From: Flavobacterium sp.
GTDB taxonomy: Bacteria; Bacteroidota; Bacteroidia; Flavobacteriales; Flavobacteriaceae
DNA: 64,000 bases
Direction of reading: 5' to 3'
Assembly: GCF_024710485.1 (NCBI RefSeq)
Contig: NZ_JANJUQ010000019.1
Coordinates: 32,460-96,459 of the forward strand
Positions within the stretch are counted from its first letter, which is position 1; every line of letters starts with the position of its first letter. Positions 27,305 through 36,965 of the stretch are shown here, in pieces. Under the pieces are notes generated by a model. It had not been told where the DNA came from. It made no database searches and worked only from the letters and a program-made list of their open reading frames with translations. A program made the position numbers and the translations under genes.

Positions 27305-27333
27305 CAAAGGTAAAGTTTTTAAGTGAAAAATAG
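27305..27333 (-). repeat. 29-bp promoter-like repeat, copy 2 (ppa promoter)
   Basis: On the minus strand it ends in TACCTTTG (27305-27312), a perfect -7 box. It is 26/29 identical to 26512-26540 and lies at nearly the same distance (95 nt) upstream of ppa as copy 1 lies upstream of the cytochrome gene. Confidence 0.55.
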
Positions 27334-27463
27334 TCTTGAAACCCCGAAATTCCGACTAAAGCGGTTACGGCTGTTTATCAGCAGTTTTTATTTATATCCT
27401 ATGGGATTACTTGAACTTGAAGATTGTTCCCTCTTAGTAATTTCTTCTAAAAAATTCGCTAGC

Positions 27464-27661
27464 CTATTTTTTATATATTCTTCTAATTTTCTCAGGTGAA
27501 GTCTCTTCAATATGAAAAATTTCCATTTCCGATACCCCACTCTTCAATGTAGTAAATTCGATAAAAACAATTATATTACCATTATAAGATTGCGAGAAAA
27601 ACAATCGGGCACCATACTTTAAATAATCTTCAGAAGCATTATTGGATTTATATTTTAATTC
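27464..27661 (-). pseudogene. Possible gene remnant
   Basis: A minus-strand frame is open for 65 codons between a stop at 27662-27664 and TAG at 27464-27466. It reads like a real protein end (for example SEMEIFHIEETSPEKIRRIY) but has no ATG near its beginning and no room for an N-terminus. It is probably the 3' remnant of a degraded gene. Not recognised. Confidence 0.35.
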
Positions 27662-27753
27662 TTACTATTTCACTAACAATCAAATAAACCTTTTTCAACA
27701 ATTAAACTACAGCCGGAACATGATTCCAATTAAACCGGTTCAAAAATTATGAC

Positions 27754-27761
27754 TACATTTG
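27754..27761 (+). promoter_or_regulatory. Promoter -7 box of the P-type ATPase gene
   Basis: TACATTTG matches TAnnTTTG perfectly. It lies 62 nt before the ATG at 27823 and 26 nt before the in-frame TTG at 27787. No -33 TTG is evident. Confidence 0.45.
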
Positions 27762-27822
27762 AATCAACCGGCATAACACCGATAATTTGAAAACGCCTTT
27801 CCATTATAGTCTTTCCTTACCT

Positions 27823-30297
27823 ATGAAAAACGGATTAACCAGTGCCAAAGCGGCGGAGCAATTAAAAACTTTCGGTTACAACGAATTACCCTCTGCAAAA
27901 CCCAAAAGCGTTTGGCAAATTGCTTTGGAAGTCATCAAAGAACCTATGTTCATCTTACTCTTGGGTTGTGGTTTAGTCTATTTGGTTTTGGGCGATTATA
28001 CCGAAGGAATCATTTTATTGTGTTGGGTATTCGTCATCATCTTCATTACGTTCTATCAGCACAGAAAAACGGAGAAATCTTTGGAAGCTTTAAGACAACT
28101 TTCCGCTCCGAGAGCATTGGTTATTCGTGACGGCATAGAAACCCGAATCTCAGGAAGAGAAGTCGTGCCCGAGGATGTAATTATTTTAAACGAAGGCGAC
28201 CGGGTACCGGCAGATGTAGCTATTTTTGAAAGCAATCATCTTACCATCGATGAATCATTACTTACCGGTGAGTCAGTTCCGGTGCTGAAAAATGAAAATA
28301 CCGAAAACAAAGCCTACAGCGGCACCTTAGTAGTGCAAGGAAAAGGATTAGCCAAAGTGTTGCATACCGGAATAAAAACGCAATTTGGCAAAATCGGTAC
28401 ATCCCTACAAGCCATCGAAGAGGACAGCACTCGCCTGCAACGCGAAATGAAAAAACTCATTCGCAATCTGTTCATCGGAGGCGCCATCATCAGTTCCGGA
28501 GTTGTAGCGGCTTTCTATTTCACCAGAGGTGATATTTTAAAAGCATTATTAAACGGATTAGCCACAGCAATGGCACTTTTGCCCGAAGAATTTCCGGTAG
28601 TACTCACCATTTTCTTAGCCTTAGGCGCTTGGCGTTTGTCTAAAAACAAAGTGTTGACCCGCAAGACTTCTGCCATTGAAACACTAGGCTCTGCCACCGT
28701 GTTGTGTAGCGACAAAACCGGAACCATCACGCAAAATAAAATGGAAGTGACAGCCCTATTTGTGAACAATACGACTTATTTCCGAAGCGAATTCGACACC
28801 AACAATAAGGATACCAACGAATTGCTAAAAGCCTTGCACTTTGCCTCGGCTAATAATTCCATTGACCCGATGGAAAAGGCAATTGCTACCGAATACGAAA
28901 AAGGAAACGCAACCCAAACCCATTTAAAACCGGTTAAGGAATATCCGTTGAGCAAAGAGTTATTCGCCATGACCCGTGTATTCCAATCAGGAGTTGACAA
29001 TTCCCTAACCGCATATTGCAAAGGCGCACCTGAAGCCATTTATCAGTTGTGTAAATTGTCTGAAGCCGAAATCAAAACTCACACTAAAACAGTATTGGAA
29101 TTGGCCGAAAAAGGGTTTAGAGTCTTGGCTGCAGCTACTAGTAACCCTAACCATTCACTTCCGGAACAACAAAGCGGTTTCAACTTTACTTTCGCCGGTT
29201 TTGTGGCTTTTGAAGATCCTATCAGACCCGAAGTTCCTCAAGCTTTAAAAGAATGTTACGAGGCCGGAATCAACGTAATTATGATTACCGGAGATTATCC
29301 CGCGACGGCTAAAAGTATTGCGAATCAAATCGGGTTAAAGCATGACGAAAATGTCCTAACCGGAACCGATTTGCAAAACATGAGTGAGGACGAATTGAAA
29401 CAAAAAATCAAGCACACCAACATTTTTGCCCGCATAGTTCCGGAACAAAAATTACAAATCGTCAAAGCACTCAAAGCCAATGGTGAAATTGTAGCCATGA
29501 CCGGTGACGGAGTCAACGACGCTCCGGCCTTGAAAGCTGCTGACATTGGGGTAGCCATGGGCTTAAAGGGAACCGATGTAGCGCGCGAAGCCTCAGCTTT
29601 GGTTTTGTTAGATGATAATTTTACGTCCATCATTCATGCCATCCGTTCGGGCCGAAGAATATTCGACAATTTGCAAAAAGCGATGTCCTACATCATTGCC
29701 ATCCACATTCCTATTATCGGCTTGGTTTTAATGCCGGCCTTTTTCTCGTGGTTGCCGATATTACTTATGCCGCTTCATATTGTTTTTCTGGAATTGATTA
29801 TCGATCCGGTTTGTGCCGTGGCTTTTGAATCAGAACAAGAGGAAAAGAAAATCATGAACCGACCGCCACGAAAGTCAGATGAACTCTTCTTTGGTTGGTC
29901 GAAAATATTGTTCAGCTTGTTTAAAGGAGTATTGTTATTGGTCATGGTGATAGACGTTTACGCCATTTCCATTCAGGAAGGCCACACCGATGGCGAAATT
30001 AGAGCGATTGCTTTTTCTTCTTTAATCATTGGCAATGTGTTTTTAATCCTCTCCTCGCTATCAGATACCCGAAATTTTGTTTCAGTGTTATTGGAAAAAA
30101 ACATAGCGGTAATCGTCATTTCAACAATCGCTTTTGTCATATTACTGTTAACCATCACCATTCCGTTTTTTAAAGACATTTTTGCCTTTGAGTTTCCGGG
30201 GTTCGCACACTTTATTCCTTCAGTAGTAGGAGCCGTAATTATGTTGCTGTTATTGGAATTGGCAAAATACTTTAGGCAAGTTGTAAAAAATAAATAG
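27823..30297 (+). CDS. P-type cation-transporting ATPase (P2-like, Ca2+ type)
   Basis: This protein of about 824 residues has all P-type ATPase landmarks: an N-terminal GLTSAKAAEQL actuator lead, LTGES (actuator domain), PEEFP in helix M4, the phosphorylated Asp in DKTGT (297-301), KGAPE (nucleotide domain), GDGVNDAPALKAADIG (hinge), and a C-terminal six-helix region. The overall layout fits calcium-type P2 ATPases. The M4 motif is PEEFP instead of PEGLP, so the ion may differ. I chose the ATG at 27823; a TTG at 27787 adds 12 residues with no clear role. Inner-membrane exporter of Ca2+ or a related cation is the best guess. Confidence 0.88.
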   Translation: MKNGLTSAKAAEQLKTFGYNELPSAKPKSVWQIALEVIKEPMFILLLGCGLVYLVLGDYTEGIILLCWVFVIIFITFYQHRKTEKSLEALRQLSAPRALVIRDGIETRISGREVVPEDVIILNEGDRVPADVAIFESNHLTIDESLLTGESVPVLKNENTENKAYSGTLVVQGKGLAKVLHTGIKTQFGKIGTSLQAIEEDSTRLQREMKKLIRNLFIGGAIISSGVVAAFYFTRGDILKALLNGLATAMALLPEEFPVVLTIFLALGAWRLSKNKVLTRKTSAIETLGSATVLCSDKTGTITQNKMEVTALFVNNTTYFRSEFDTNNKDTNELLKALHFASANNSIDPMEKAIATEYEKGNATQTHLKPVKEYPLSKELFAMTRVFQSGVDNSLTAYCKGAPEAIYQLCKLSEAEIKTHTKTVLELAEKGFRVLAAATSNPNHSLPEQQSGFNFTFAGFVAFEDPIRPEVPQALKECYEAGINVIMITGDYPATAKSIANQIGLKHDENVLTGTDLQNMSEDELKQKIKHTNIFARIVPEQKLQIVKALKANGEIVAMTGDGVNDAPALKAADIGVAMGLKGTDVAREASALVLLDDNFTSIIHAIRSGRRIFDNLQKAMSYIIAIHIPIIGLVLMPAFFSWLPILLMPLHIVFLELIIDPVCAVAFESEQEEKKIMNRPPRKSDELFFGWSKILFSLFKGVLLLVMVIDVYAISIQEGHTDGEIRAIAFSSLIIGNVFLILSSLSDTRNFVSVLLEKNIAVIVISTIAFVILLLTITIPFFKDIFAFEFPGFAHFIPSVVGAVIMLLLLELAKYFRQVVKNK

Positions 30298-30394
30298 GAA
30301 TTTAATTGGTAAAGCATTTGAGAGATTTTTTAGTAATCCTCAAAGTAATAGGATAAAAAACACCCATAAAAGACAACATAAGTTGTGATAGGCT

Positions 30395-30586
30395 CTAATT
30401 CTTTGTTATTTTCTTAAAATAAAACCCTGTCAGATAAAACAATAATCCCAACATCATCATTGCTTTGGATAAACTGTTGAATTTTGACAGGAATTCATTT
30501 TCTATTGCGTTTGTAACAAGAAATAAGACCGTGCTTGTAACTCCAATTATTACGCCACTAGTTTGTAGTATACTTGAAAATTTCAT
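30395..30586 (-). CDS. Small membrane protein
   Basis: This 63-residue protein has two predicted helices (about 8-27 and 41-56) and a basic C-terminal tail. It begins at an ATG. It is not recognised. A 65-codon frame on the opposite strand overlaps it; the membrane profile of this frame is the more protein-like. Confidence 0.45.
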   Translation of the reverse strand: MKFSSILQTSGVIIGVTSTVLFLVTNAIENEFLSKFNSLSKAMMMLGLLFYLTGFYFKKITKN

Positions 30587-30769
30587 TTCTTTTTATTTAA
30601 TTTCACTTTTCATCCTCATTGCAATATTTATCACAAAGTTTGGCCACTACACGCTTTTTTAAGTCAATTTACTGGAAAAATCAAAGCAAAAGAGAATTTT
30701 AACGGACTGAGTATTTTCTAAAGAACATAAAACCCTGCAATGCTTGTTGCCTCAATTGACTGTAGTACT

Positions 30770-31387
30770 TTAGTAGGGAACGTGTGGCTTCCAACCTATT
30801 TCATTCATTATATATTCGAAAGAGTAATTTCCAATTTTTAAAATTTCGCCTTTGTCATTGATGTAGCCGTAGCGCTCACAAACAATTGAGAAATGTTGAC
30901 AATCACCTTCATTTGCGTGAGCATTCCAAGGAACTTTTCTGCATTTCTCCCCAATAATTGCTTTCCCATTATGAAACGATGTAACAATTTCAAACTGCGG
31001 TTTGATGACTACTTCGCCTTTTTCATTCGCGAAACCAATTTTTGCATTGGCATCAATTATCCGGATTTTGTTTTCAATTAAATAATCAGGACTTGGTTCA
31101 CCGTGACTGGTATTGTACACTTCGAAAAGTATATTTTCATTGGCATCAATCGCAACCCATCCGGAAAATCCTTTCTTTCCAAAAACAGCAAAATAACCAT
31201 AATGATCAATGGTAAAAGACATTGTGTATTTGGACGAATCCAATACCCGAAGCTGTTTCCCTTTTTCATCGATTAGAGAATAAATACTTCTCCATGTTTC
31301 AGTTTCATCCTGTCTAACCTTGAATTTGGTTTGCGCATACAAGCAGTTAAAAAAAAGTATAGATACAATTAAATATAAAAGTCTCAT
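30770..31387 (-). CDS. Secreted WG-repeat protein
   Basis: This 205-residue protein has a signal peptide (1-18, ending LYAQ). It holds WG-repeat-like units: KIGFANEKGEVVIKPQFE is a textbook example, with weaker units around GWVAIDANENILF and YGYINDKGEI. Such proteins are common in the Bacteroidota envelope and may mediate binding. Three or so cysteines lie near KCRKV/GDCQHFSIVC. Specific role unknown. Confidence 0.75.
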   Translation of the reverse strand: MRLLYLIVSILFFNCLYAQTKFKVRQDETETWRSIYSLIDEKGKQLRVLDSSKYTMSFTIDHYGYFAVFGKKGFSGWVAIDANENILFEVYNTSHGEPSPDYLIENKIRIIDANAKIGFANEKGEVVIKPQFEIVTSFHNGKAIIGEKCRKVPWNAHANEGDCQHFSIVCERYGYINDKGEILKIGNYSFEYIMNEIGWKPHVPY

Positions 31388-31671
31388 CTCTCAAGTTTTT
31401 GGTATTACAACAAACGTTTCGGGCTAGTGCTTTATGCGAAACCGTCAAACCGCTTATTACCGATAAGATAAAATATTTTCTTAAAACAAATTGAAAACCT
31501 AAAAATAAAAGCGCGTCGATTAACGTTTTGCAGCCAGCTGAACTCTCAAAGCCGGTGCTTCAAACAAATCTATTTTTTGAATTCATAACAATGCTCTTCG
31601 GTTCCATCACTATTTTCGGTCCAAGAGTACTTGGCGTTTTGGATCCTGATTGAAGAAAAGTTGTTTTTCAA

Positions 31672-32235
31672 TCAGTAAACCTCAAAACCAGTCTGATAGG
31701 TAATCATTGTATCCTTTTTCACCAACTCGAAATCTTGGTTTTGGAACTTGATACTTTTGATAAAAGTCGACTGTATGCAGGAGCCAATTTCAAAAGTAAA
31801 ATCATCAATATTGAGCTTTTCTTTGTCAATAGTCAATTCATAATTACCAACCGTACCTATTTCGTGTTGCAAGACATAAATACCTTTGGCTTCTGTAAAT
31901 GTTGGGATTCGTTCAATGTTGAAAAGCGGGAACAACAAATTCTCGTTAAAAAGTTCATGCGTATTCATTTTAAACACTTTTCTCCTATTCAACCAAAATT
32001 CAATCTGGCTTCTAGGCAAGTTGATGATACCGTTACATTGCTCCGCGGGTAAATCTTCCAAGCTGATGTATTTTTTATCCTTTAACTCGTAAAAAAAGAA
32101 AGGATCCAACAACGCTTCGGTAATTGTTCTTTTAGATTTTAAAATCCCTTTCCATTGCTCCAAAACGTCCTCAGGCAATAGAATCCGTTTGATTTCTATG
32201 CCGGTACCTAAAAAGTTTATTTTGAGTTTGTTCAA
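31672..32235 (-). CDS. Hypothetical protein with a possible in-frame stop
   Basis: This 187-residue soluble protein is not recognised. It starts at TTG 32235 (NKLKINFLGTG...), supported by a perfect -7 box (TATATTTG, minus strand, 32261-32268) 25 nt upstream. The frame ends at TGA 31672-31674 and continues in the same frame for 33 more protein-like codons to TAG at 31570-31572 (RIQNAKYSWTENSDG...). The true product may therefore be 220 residues interrupted by a nonsense mutation or a sequencing error, or the tail may be a separate remnant. Confidence 0.6.
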   Translation of the reverse strand: MNKLKINFLGTGIEIKRILLPEDVLEQWKGILKSKRTITEALLDPFFFYELKDKKYISLEDLPAEQCNGIINLPRSQIEFWLNRRKVFKMNTHELFNENLLFPLFNIERIPTFTEAKGIYVLQHEIGTVGNYELTIDKEKLNIDDFTFEIGSCIQSTFIKSIKFQNQDFELVKKDTMITYQTGFEVY

Positions 32236-32260
32236 GGGAAAGTAGATTTACAGGGTTGCT

Positions 32261-32268
32261 CAAATATA
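32261..32268 (-). promoter_or_regulatory. Promoter -7 box for the 31672-32235 gene
   Basis: On the minus strand this reads TATATTTG, a perfect match to TAnnTTTG, 25 nt upstream of the TTG start. It supports that unusual start codon. Confidence 0.5.
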
Positions 32269-32337
32269 AGGATTTTTTTCAGCGGTCGCCCGCCAATTCA
32301 AAAACAAATAACATCTGTTAAAATTTTCTAAGTATTG

Positions 32338-32368
32338 TTGTGAAACATAATCCTTCGGACTAGATTTG
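32338..32368 (+). promoter_or_regulatory. Promoter of the RND efflux operon
   Basis: TTG (32338-32340), a 20-nt spacer, then TAGATTTG (32361-32368), which fits the Bacteroidota -33/-7 promoter. The first ATG is at 32390, about 20 nt downstream. Confidence 0.65.
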
Positions 32369-32389
32369 CCACAAAATTGCACGCCCCTA

Positions 32390-32689
32390 ATGAAAACTTT
32401 AAGGTCAAGGTTTGTCCTATTATTGGCTTTTTTAATTACTGCATCCCTTCTTTTGGATTGCTCCGATCATTCCTTTAAAAATGTATTGGACAAATTTGAA
32501 GATGTCTCTGCAGTGGCCCGTGGCGATGTTAAAGAATACTACTTCTTCAAAGGTGTCGTTAAAAACGAGAGTCTTTCAACCGCTATTCCAATAAAAAGAT
32601 TCCTAGTTGGAAATGAGCAAAAACCGCAACCATCATTCTCTTTTACGTGTAAGCGTAAATCCTACTTGCACCTGCTGCAATTGTTTTAG
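32390..32689 (+). CDS. Small secreted/anchored protein leading the RND operon
   Basis: This 99-residue protein starts at ATG 32390. It has a strong N-terminal hydrophobic segment (FVLLLAFLITASLLLDCSD; the Cys may be a lipobox Cys or loop residue). The rest is polar and is not recognised. It is the first gene after a good promoter, and the adaptor gene starts 53 bp downstream, so it is probably part of the efflux operon. An in-frame TTG at 32366 sits inside the promoter and was not chosen. Confidence 0.5.
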   Translation: MKTLRSRFVLLLAFLITASLLLDCSDHSFKNVLDKFEDVSAVARGDVKEYYFFKGVVKNESLSTAIPIKRFLVGNEQKPQPSFSFTCKRKSYLHLLQLF

Positions 32690-32742
32690 AAAATAACCTT
32701 TTTAAGGCGTTTATTTTTTAAAATTTTACTAACTCTTATCAC

Positions 32743-33840
32743 ATGAAAAAGATATACCAGGTTGTAGCACTTATAGTGCTGGGACTAACCGCGTCGTGTA
32801 GCGACAACTCAAATAAAAAAGAAAAACAGGGGAAAAACGTTCCTGTCATTACCATAAAACACAAAGACACCTTAATCCAAAACAGCTTTGTAGCGGATAT
32901 TCAAGCCAAAAAGAACATCGAAATCCGCTCAAGAGCTGCAGGGATTATCGAACAAATTTTCGTCAACGAAGGACAATTTGTAAAAAAAGGACAGCGTTTG
33001 TTCAAAACGAACGATGCCGAACTGCGCATGGAACTAAACAAAGTCATGGCCAGTTTACAACAAGCCGATGCCGATATTCGCATCGCTGAAATTGAAGTAA
33101 ATCAGCTCAAAGCTTTGTTTGCCAAAGATTTCGTGGCAAGTAACGAGTTGGATATGGCGAAAGCAAAATTAGCGTCTGCCAAAGCGAAACGTGCCTATGT
33201 AGATGCCGAATTAAGAGCCGTGCAACAAAAAATATCCTTTACCAACATTGTTGCCCCTTTTGATGGAGTAATCGACGTGATTCCTTTAAAAGAGGGAAGT
33301 TTGGTCGAAAACGGCGCCTTATTAACCACCCTATCACAACTAAACGAAGTATATGCCTACTTCTCCATTCCGGAGAATTTGTATTTCGAGTTGATTGCAG
33401 AGGAAAAAATAGGCAAGCACCAAAAAATCGAGTTAATTTTGCCCAACCAAGAACACTACGATTTTAGAGGGACATTAAAAACAGCCGAAGGTGAAATCGA
33501 TCCGGCTACGGGTTCTATCCGCTACAAAGTAATGTTTCCCAACCCGGACCGTCTTATCAAACACGGTACTTCCGGTAAGCTGGTCATTTCTGAAAGAGAA
33601 GAAAATGCGATTATCATTCCGCAAAAAGCCACCTTCTCCATCCAAGATAAAACCTATGTCTTTGTGGTAGGTCAAGACCAAAAAGTAAAAATGACCAACA
33701 TTCAAATCGGCTCTACCCTACGCGAATCCTACATTGTAACTTCTGGTTTAAAACTAGGGGATGTTATTGTGCTAGAAGGCACTCAATCGTTGCGTGATGG
33801 CGATGTTATCAAAGTAAAATCAACCTCCAAAATACGCTAA
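32743..33840 (+). CDS. RND efflux periplasmic adaptor (HlyD/AcrA family)
   Basis: This 365-residue lipoprotein has its lipobox at LTASC (Cys19). The barrel-sandwich hybrid and coiled-coil hairpin span about 45-170 (IEIRSRAAGIIEQIFVNEG, then VAPFDGVIDVIPLKEGSLV), followed by beta-barrel and membrane-proximal domains. It links the inner-membrane pump to the outer-membrane channel. It starts the adaptor-pump-channel series with a 5-bp gap to the pump. Confidence 0.93.
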   Translation: MKKIYQVVALIVLGLTASCSDNSNKKEKQGKNVPVITIKHKDTLIQNSFVADIQAKKNIEIRSRAAGIIEQIFVNEGQFVKKGQRLFKTNDAELRMELNKVMASLQQADADIRIAEIEVNQLKALFAKDFVASNELDMAKAKLASAKAKRAYVDAELRAVQQKISFTNIVAPFDGVIDVIPLKEGSLVENGALLTTLSQLNEVYAYFSIPENLYFELIAEEKIGKHQKIELILPNQEHYDFRGTLKTAEGEIDPATGSIRYKVMFPNPDRLIKHGTSGKLVISEREENAIIIPQKATFSIQDKTYVFVVGQDQKVKMTNIQIGSTLRESYIVTSGLKLGDVIVLEGTQSLRDGDVIKVKSTSKIR

Positions 33841-33845
33841 TCATC

Positions 33846-36800
33846 ATGGTAGAAATGTTTATAAAACGAAAGGTACTTTCGTTGGTGATCTCTATCTTTT
33901 TCGTGTTATTGGGATTGATGGCGGTATTCCAAATGCCGATTACGCAATTCCCGGATATTGTACCACCATCCGTAACAGTAACTGCTAAATATACGGGTGC
34001 CAATGCCGAAGTATCTGCCAATGCGGTAGCCTTACCCTTAGAGCGTGCCATCAACGGAGTTCCGGGCATGACTTACATGTCAACCGTAACGTCCAACGAC
34101 GGATTGACCCTTATCCAAGTCTTTTTTGAAGTCGGAACTGATCCCGATTTGGCAGCCGTAAACGTGCAAAACAGGGTAACTACCATCTTAGACGAGCTTC
34201 CCGAAGAAGTAATTCGCGCGGGAGTGACCACCGAAAAAGAGGTAAACAGTATGTTGATGTACTTAAACATCACCAGTACCGAAGAAAGTCAAGACGAGCA
34301 GTTCATCTATAACTTTACCGATATCAACATTCTTCAAGAATTAAAGCGTATCGATGGTGTAGGCCGTGCTGAAATCATGGGCCAAAAAGAATATTCTATG
34401 CGTGTTTGGTTGGATCCACAACGCATGCATTCGTACAACGTCTCGGCAGACGAGGTAATCCAAGCCCTCCAAAAACAAAACATCTCGGCAGCGCCCGGAA
34501 AGGTTGGAGAAACATCGGGCAAAACGTCTAGCCAATTACAATACGTTATCAAGTACACCGGTAAATTCTTCAACCCAAAACAATATGAAGATATTGCCAT
34601 CAAATCCGATGCAAAAGGAACCATACTGCGCTTAAAAGACATTGCAAAAGTAGAATTTGGCGCCATGAACTACGGAATGGTTTCTAAAACCAACGGTAAG
34701 CCATCGGCCTCCATCATGATGAAACAACGTCCGGGTTCAAATGCTTCGGAAGTAATCGAAAAGGTAAAAGCCAAAATGGCGGAACTCAAAGGAACTTCTT
34801 TCCCTCCGGGTATGGATTACAGCTTGGCGTACGATGTATCGCGTTTCTTAGATGCTTCCATCAGTGCAGTTTTAATGACCTTACTTGAAGCCTTTATTCT
34901 GGTTGGATTGGTAGTGTTTTTGTTCCTCCAGGATTGGCGATCGACCATCATTCCGGTACTGGCTGTACCTGTGGCTTTGGTAGGTACGTTTGCCTTCATG
35001 CAAATGTTAGGCTTCTCCATCAACTTATTAACCTTATTCGCTTTAGTATTAGCCATTGGGATTGTGGTGGATAATGCCATCGTAGTGGTAGAAGCCGTCC
35101 ATGTTAAAATGGAAGACGGTACCCCTCCCCTTCAAGCCACCATCGAAGCGACTAAAGAGATTGCAGGAGCAGTAGTCGCCATTACCATTGTAATGTCGGC
35201 CGTGTTTATTCCGGTAGCGTTCCTGAGTGGACCTGTGGGCGTATTCTACCGTCAGTTTTCTTTAACCTTGGCGATTAGTATTGTCATCTCGGGTATTAAT
35301 GCCTTAACCTTAACACCTGCTTTATGTGCCATTATCTTAAAGCCTCACAATCATCACAAAAAGAAAGGAGCTTTAGACAATTTCTTTCGTAAATTCAATA
35401 ACGGATTTGAGAAGTTAACCAATGGCTACACCGGCATCCTATCGAAATTCGCCACCAAAACTATAGTGACTTTCGGTATTTTATTTGCGTTTATCGTACT
35501 AACGTTCTTAACCACGAGAATATTACCTACCGGATTCATCCCAATGGAAGACCAAGGAATGGTATACGTGAGTGTAACCACGCCACAAGGTGCGACCGTA
35601 GAGCGTACCGAAAAAGTATTGGATGAAATCACCGCTATGGCACAAAAAATCGAAGGCGTAGAAAACGTAACCACGCTGGCGGGTTACAGTATCGTGACCG
35701 AAATTGCCGGTTCGTCCTACGGTATGGCGATGATTAACATGAGCGACTGGTCGGAGCGTTCAAAATCGGTAGACGATTTAATAGCCGAATTAACCGAGAA
35801 AACCAATGAAATTGCTGATGCCCAAATCGAAGTGTTTGCACCGCCTACAGTACCCGGATTCGGAAATACGAGTGGTTACGAATTGCGTTTGTTAGACCGT
35901 ACCGGCGGTAAAATCGAAAACACCGATAAAATCACCAAAGCGTTTATCGATAAACTGAACAAAGCACCCGAACTTCAAAACAACTTTACCAGTTTTGATG
36001 CGACCTTCCCGCAATACCTCATCCATATCGATTACGATTTAGCGGCGAAGAAAGGGGTTTCGGTAGACAATGCAATGTCGACATTGCAAACGATGTTAGG
36101 GTCGTATTATGCCACTAACTTCATACGCTTTAGTCAGATGTACAAAGTAATGGTACAAGCGAGTCCGGAACACCGCGATACGCCGGAAAGCATCTTAAAC
36201 TTATACGCCAAGAGCGAGAACGGCGAAATGGTGCCCTTTTCTACCTTCATCCGCATAGAGCGTGTCTATGGTCCGGAAGTACTGACGCGTTATAACATGT
36301 ACATGTCGGCCATGATTAACGGCGAGCCTGCAGAAGGCTACAGTTCGGGAGACGCCATTGCAGCAGTAGAACGCGTAGCACAGGAAACCCTTCCTCGTGG
36401 TTTCGACATAGAATGGTCGGGTATGACGCGGGAAGAAATCCTTTCGGGGAATCAAACCACCATTATTTTCCTAGTGTGTTTGCTGTTCGTCTACTTGTTA
36501 TTAGCCGCACAATACGAGAGTTTCTTGTTACCAATGCCGGTATTATTGAGTTTACCAACGGGAATTTTCGGTTCGTACATTACCCTCGTTTTGGTAGGCT
36601 TAGCCAACAACATTTACGCCCAAGTAGCCTTAGTAATGCTCATCGGATTGCTCGCCAAGAATGCCATTCTGATTGTAGAATTTGCTATCGCCCGAAACAA
36701 AGAAGGATTTGAGATTATCCCCGCAGCTATCGAAGGAGCCAAACAGCGTTTACGTCCTATCTTAATGACATCGTTTGCCTTCATTGCCGGATTGATTCCG

Positions 36801-36965
36801 CTGTGTTTGGCTTCAGGTGCGGGTGCCGTAGGTAACCAATCCATCGGATATGCCGCTGCCGGAGGTATGTTAATCGGTACGGTTTTCGGATTGGTCATCA
36901 TTCCGGGACTATATATCTTTTTTGCCAAATTAGAAAACAAAAAATCAAATGAAACGAATAACTAA
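33846..36965 (+). CDS. RND multidrug efflux pump, AcrB/HAE1 family
   Basis: This 1039-residue inner-membrane protein has the 12-helix RND layout with two large periplasmic loops. Proton-relay residues lie in GIVVDNAIVVVEAV (TM4), and LLAKNAILIVEFA lies in TM10. The N-terminal MVEMFIKRKVLSLVIS is typical of HAE1 pumps. It exports drugs, detergents or bile-type compounds in exchange for protons. Its 3' end overlaps the channel gene by 17 bp. Confidence 0.95.
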   Translation: MVEMFIKRKVLSLVISIFFVLLGLMAVFQMPITQFPDIVPPSVTVTAKYTGANAEVSANAVALPLERAINGVPGMTYMSTVTSNDGLTLIQVFFEVGTDPDLAAVNVQNRVTTILDELPEEVIRAGVTTEKEVNSMLMYLNITSTEESQDEQFIYNFTDINILQELKRIDGVGRAEIMGQKEYSMRVWLDPQRMHSYNVSADEVIQALQKQNISAAPGKVGETSGKTSSQLQYVIKYTGKFFNPKQYEDIAIKSDAKGTILRLKDIAKVEFGAMNYGMVSKTNGKPSASIMMKQRPGSNASEVIEKVKAKMAELKGTSFPPGMDYSLAYDVSRFLDASISAVLMTLLEAFILVGLVVFLFLQDWRSTIIPVLAVPVALVGTFAFMQMLGFSINLLTLFALVLAIGIVVDNAIVVVEAVHVKMEDGTPPLQATIEATKEIAGAVVAITIVMSAVFIPVAFLSGPVGVFYRQFSLTLAISIVISGINALTLTPALCAIILKPHNHHKKKGALDNFFRKFNNGFEKLTNGYTGILSKFATKTIVTFGILFAFIVLTFLTTRILPTGFIPMEDQGMVYVSVTTPQGATVERTEKVLDEITAMAQKIEGVENVTTLAGYSIVTEIAGSSYGMAMINMSDWSERSKSVDDLIAELTEKTNEIADAQIEVFAPPTVPGFGNTSGYELRLLDRTGGKIENTDKITKAFIDKLNKAPELQNNFTSFDATFPQYLIHIDYDLAAKKGVSVDNAMSTLQTMLGSYYATNFIRFSQMYKVMVQASPEHRDTPESILNLYAKSENGEMVPFSTFIRIERVYGPEVLTRYNMYMSAMINGEPAEGYSSGDAIAAVERVAQETLPRGFDIEWSGMTREEILSGNQTTIIFLVCLLFVYLLLAAQYESFLLPMPVLLSLPTGIFGSYITLVLVGLANNIYAQVALVMLIGLLAKNAILIVEFAIARNKEGFEIIPAAIEGAKQRLRPILMTSFAFIAGLIPLCLASGAGAVGNQSIGYAAAGGMLIGTVFGLVIIPGLYIFFAKLENKKSNETNN

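Larger units (their letters stand above)
27211..27822. other. 612-bp intergenic region between ppa and the P-type ATPase
   Basis: It holds the ppa promoter repeat (27305-27333), a possible decayed ORF on the minus strand (27464-27661) and a plus-strand -7 box (27754-27761). The remaining sequence is AT-rich without other recognised features. Confidence 0.5.

Noticed and set aside
30465..30662. Plus-strand 65-codon frame overlapping the small membrane protein
   Set aside because: No upstream promoter or recognisable feature; the minus-strand frame has a better membrane-protein profile and start.
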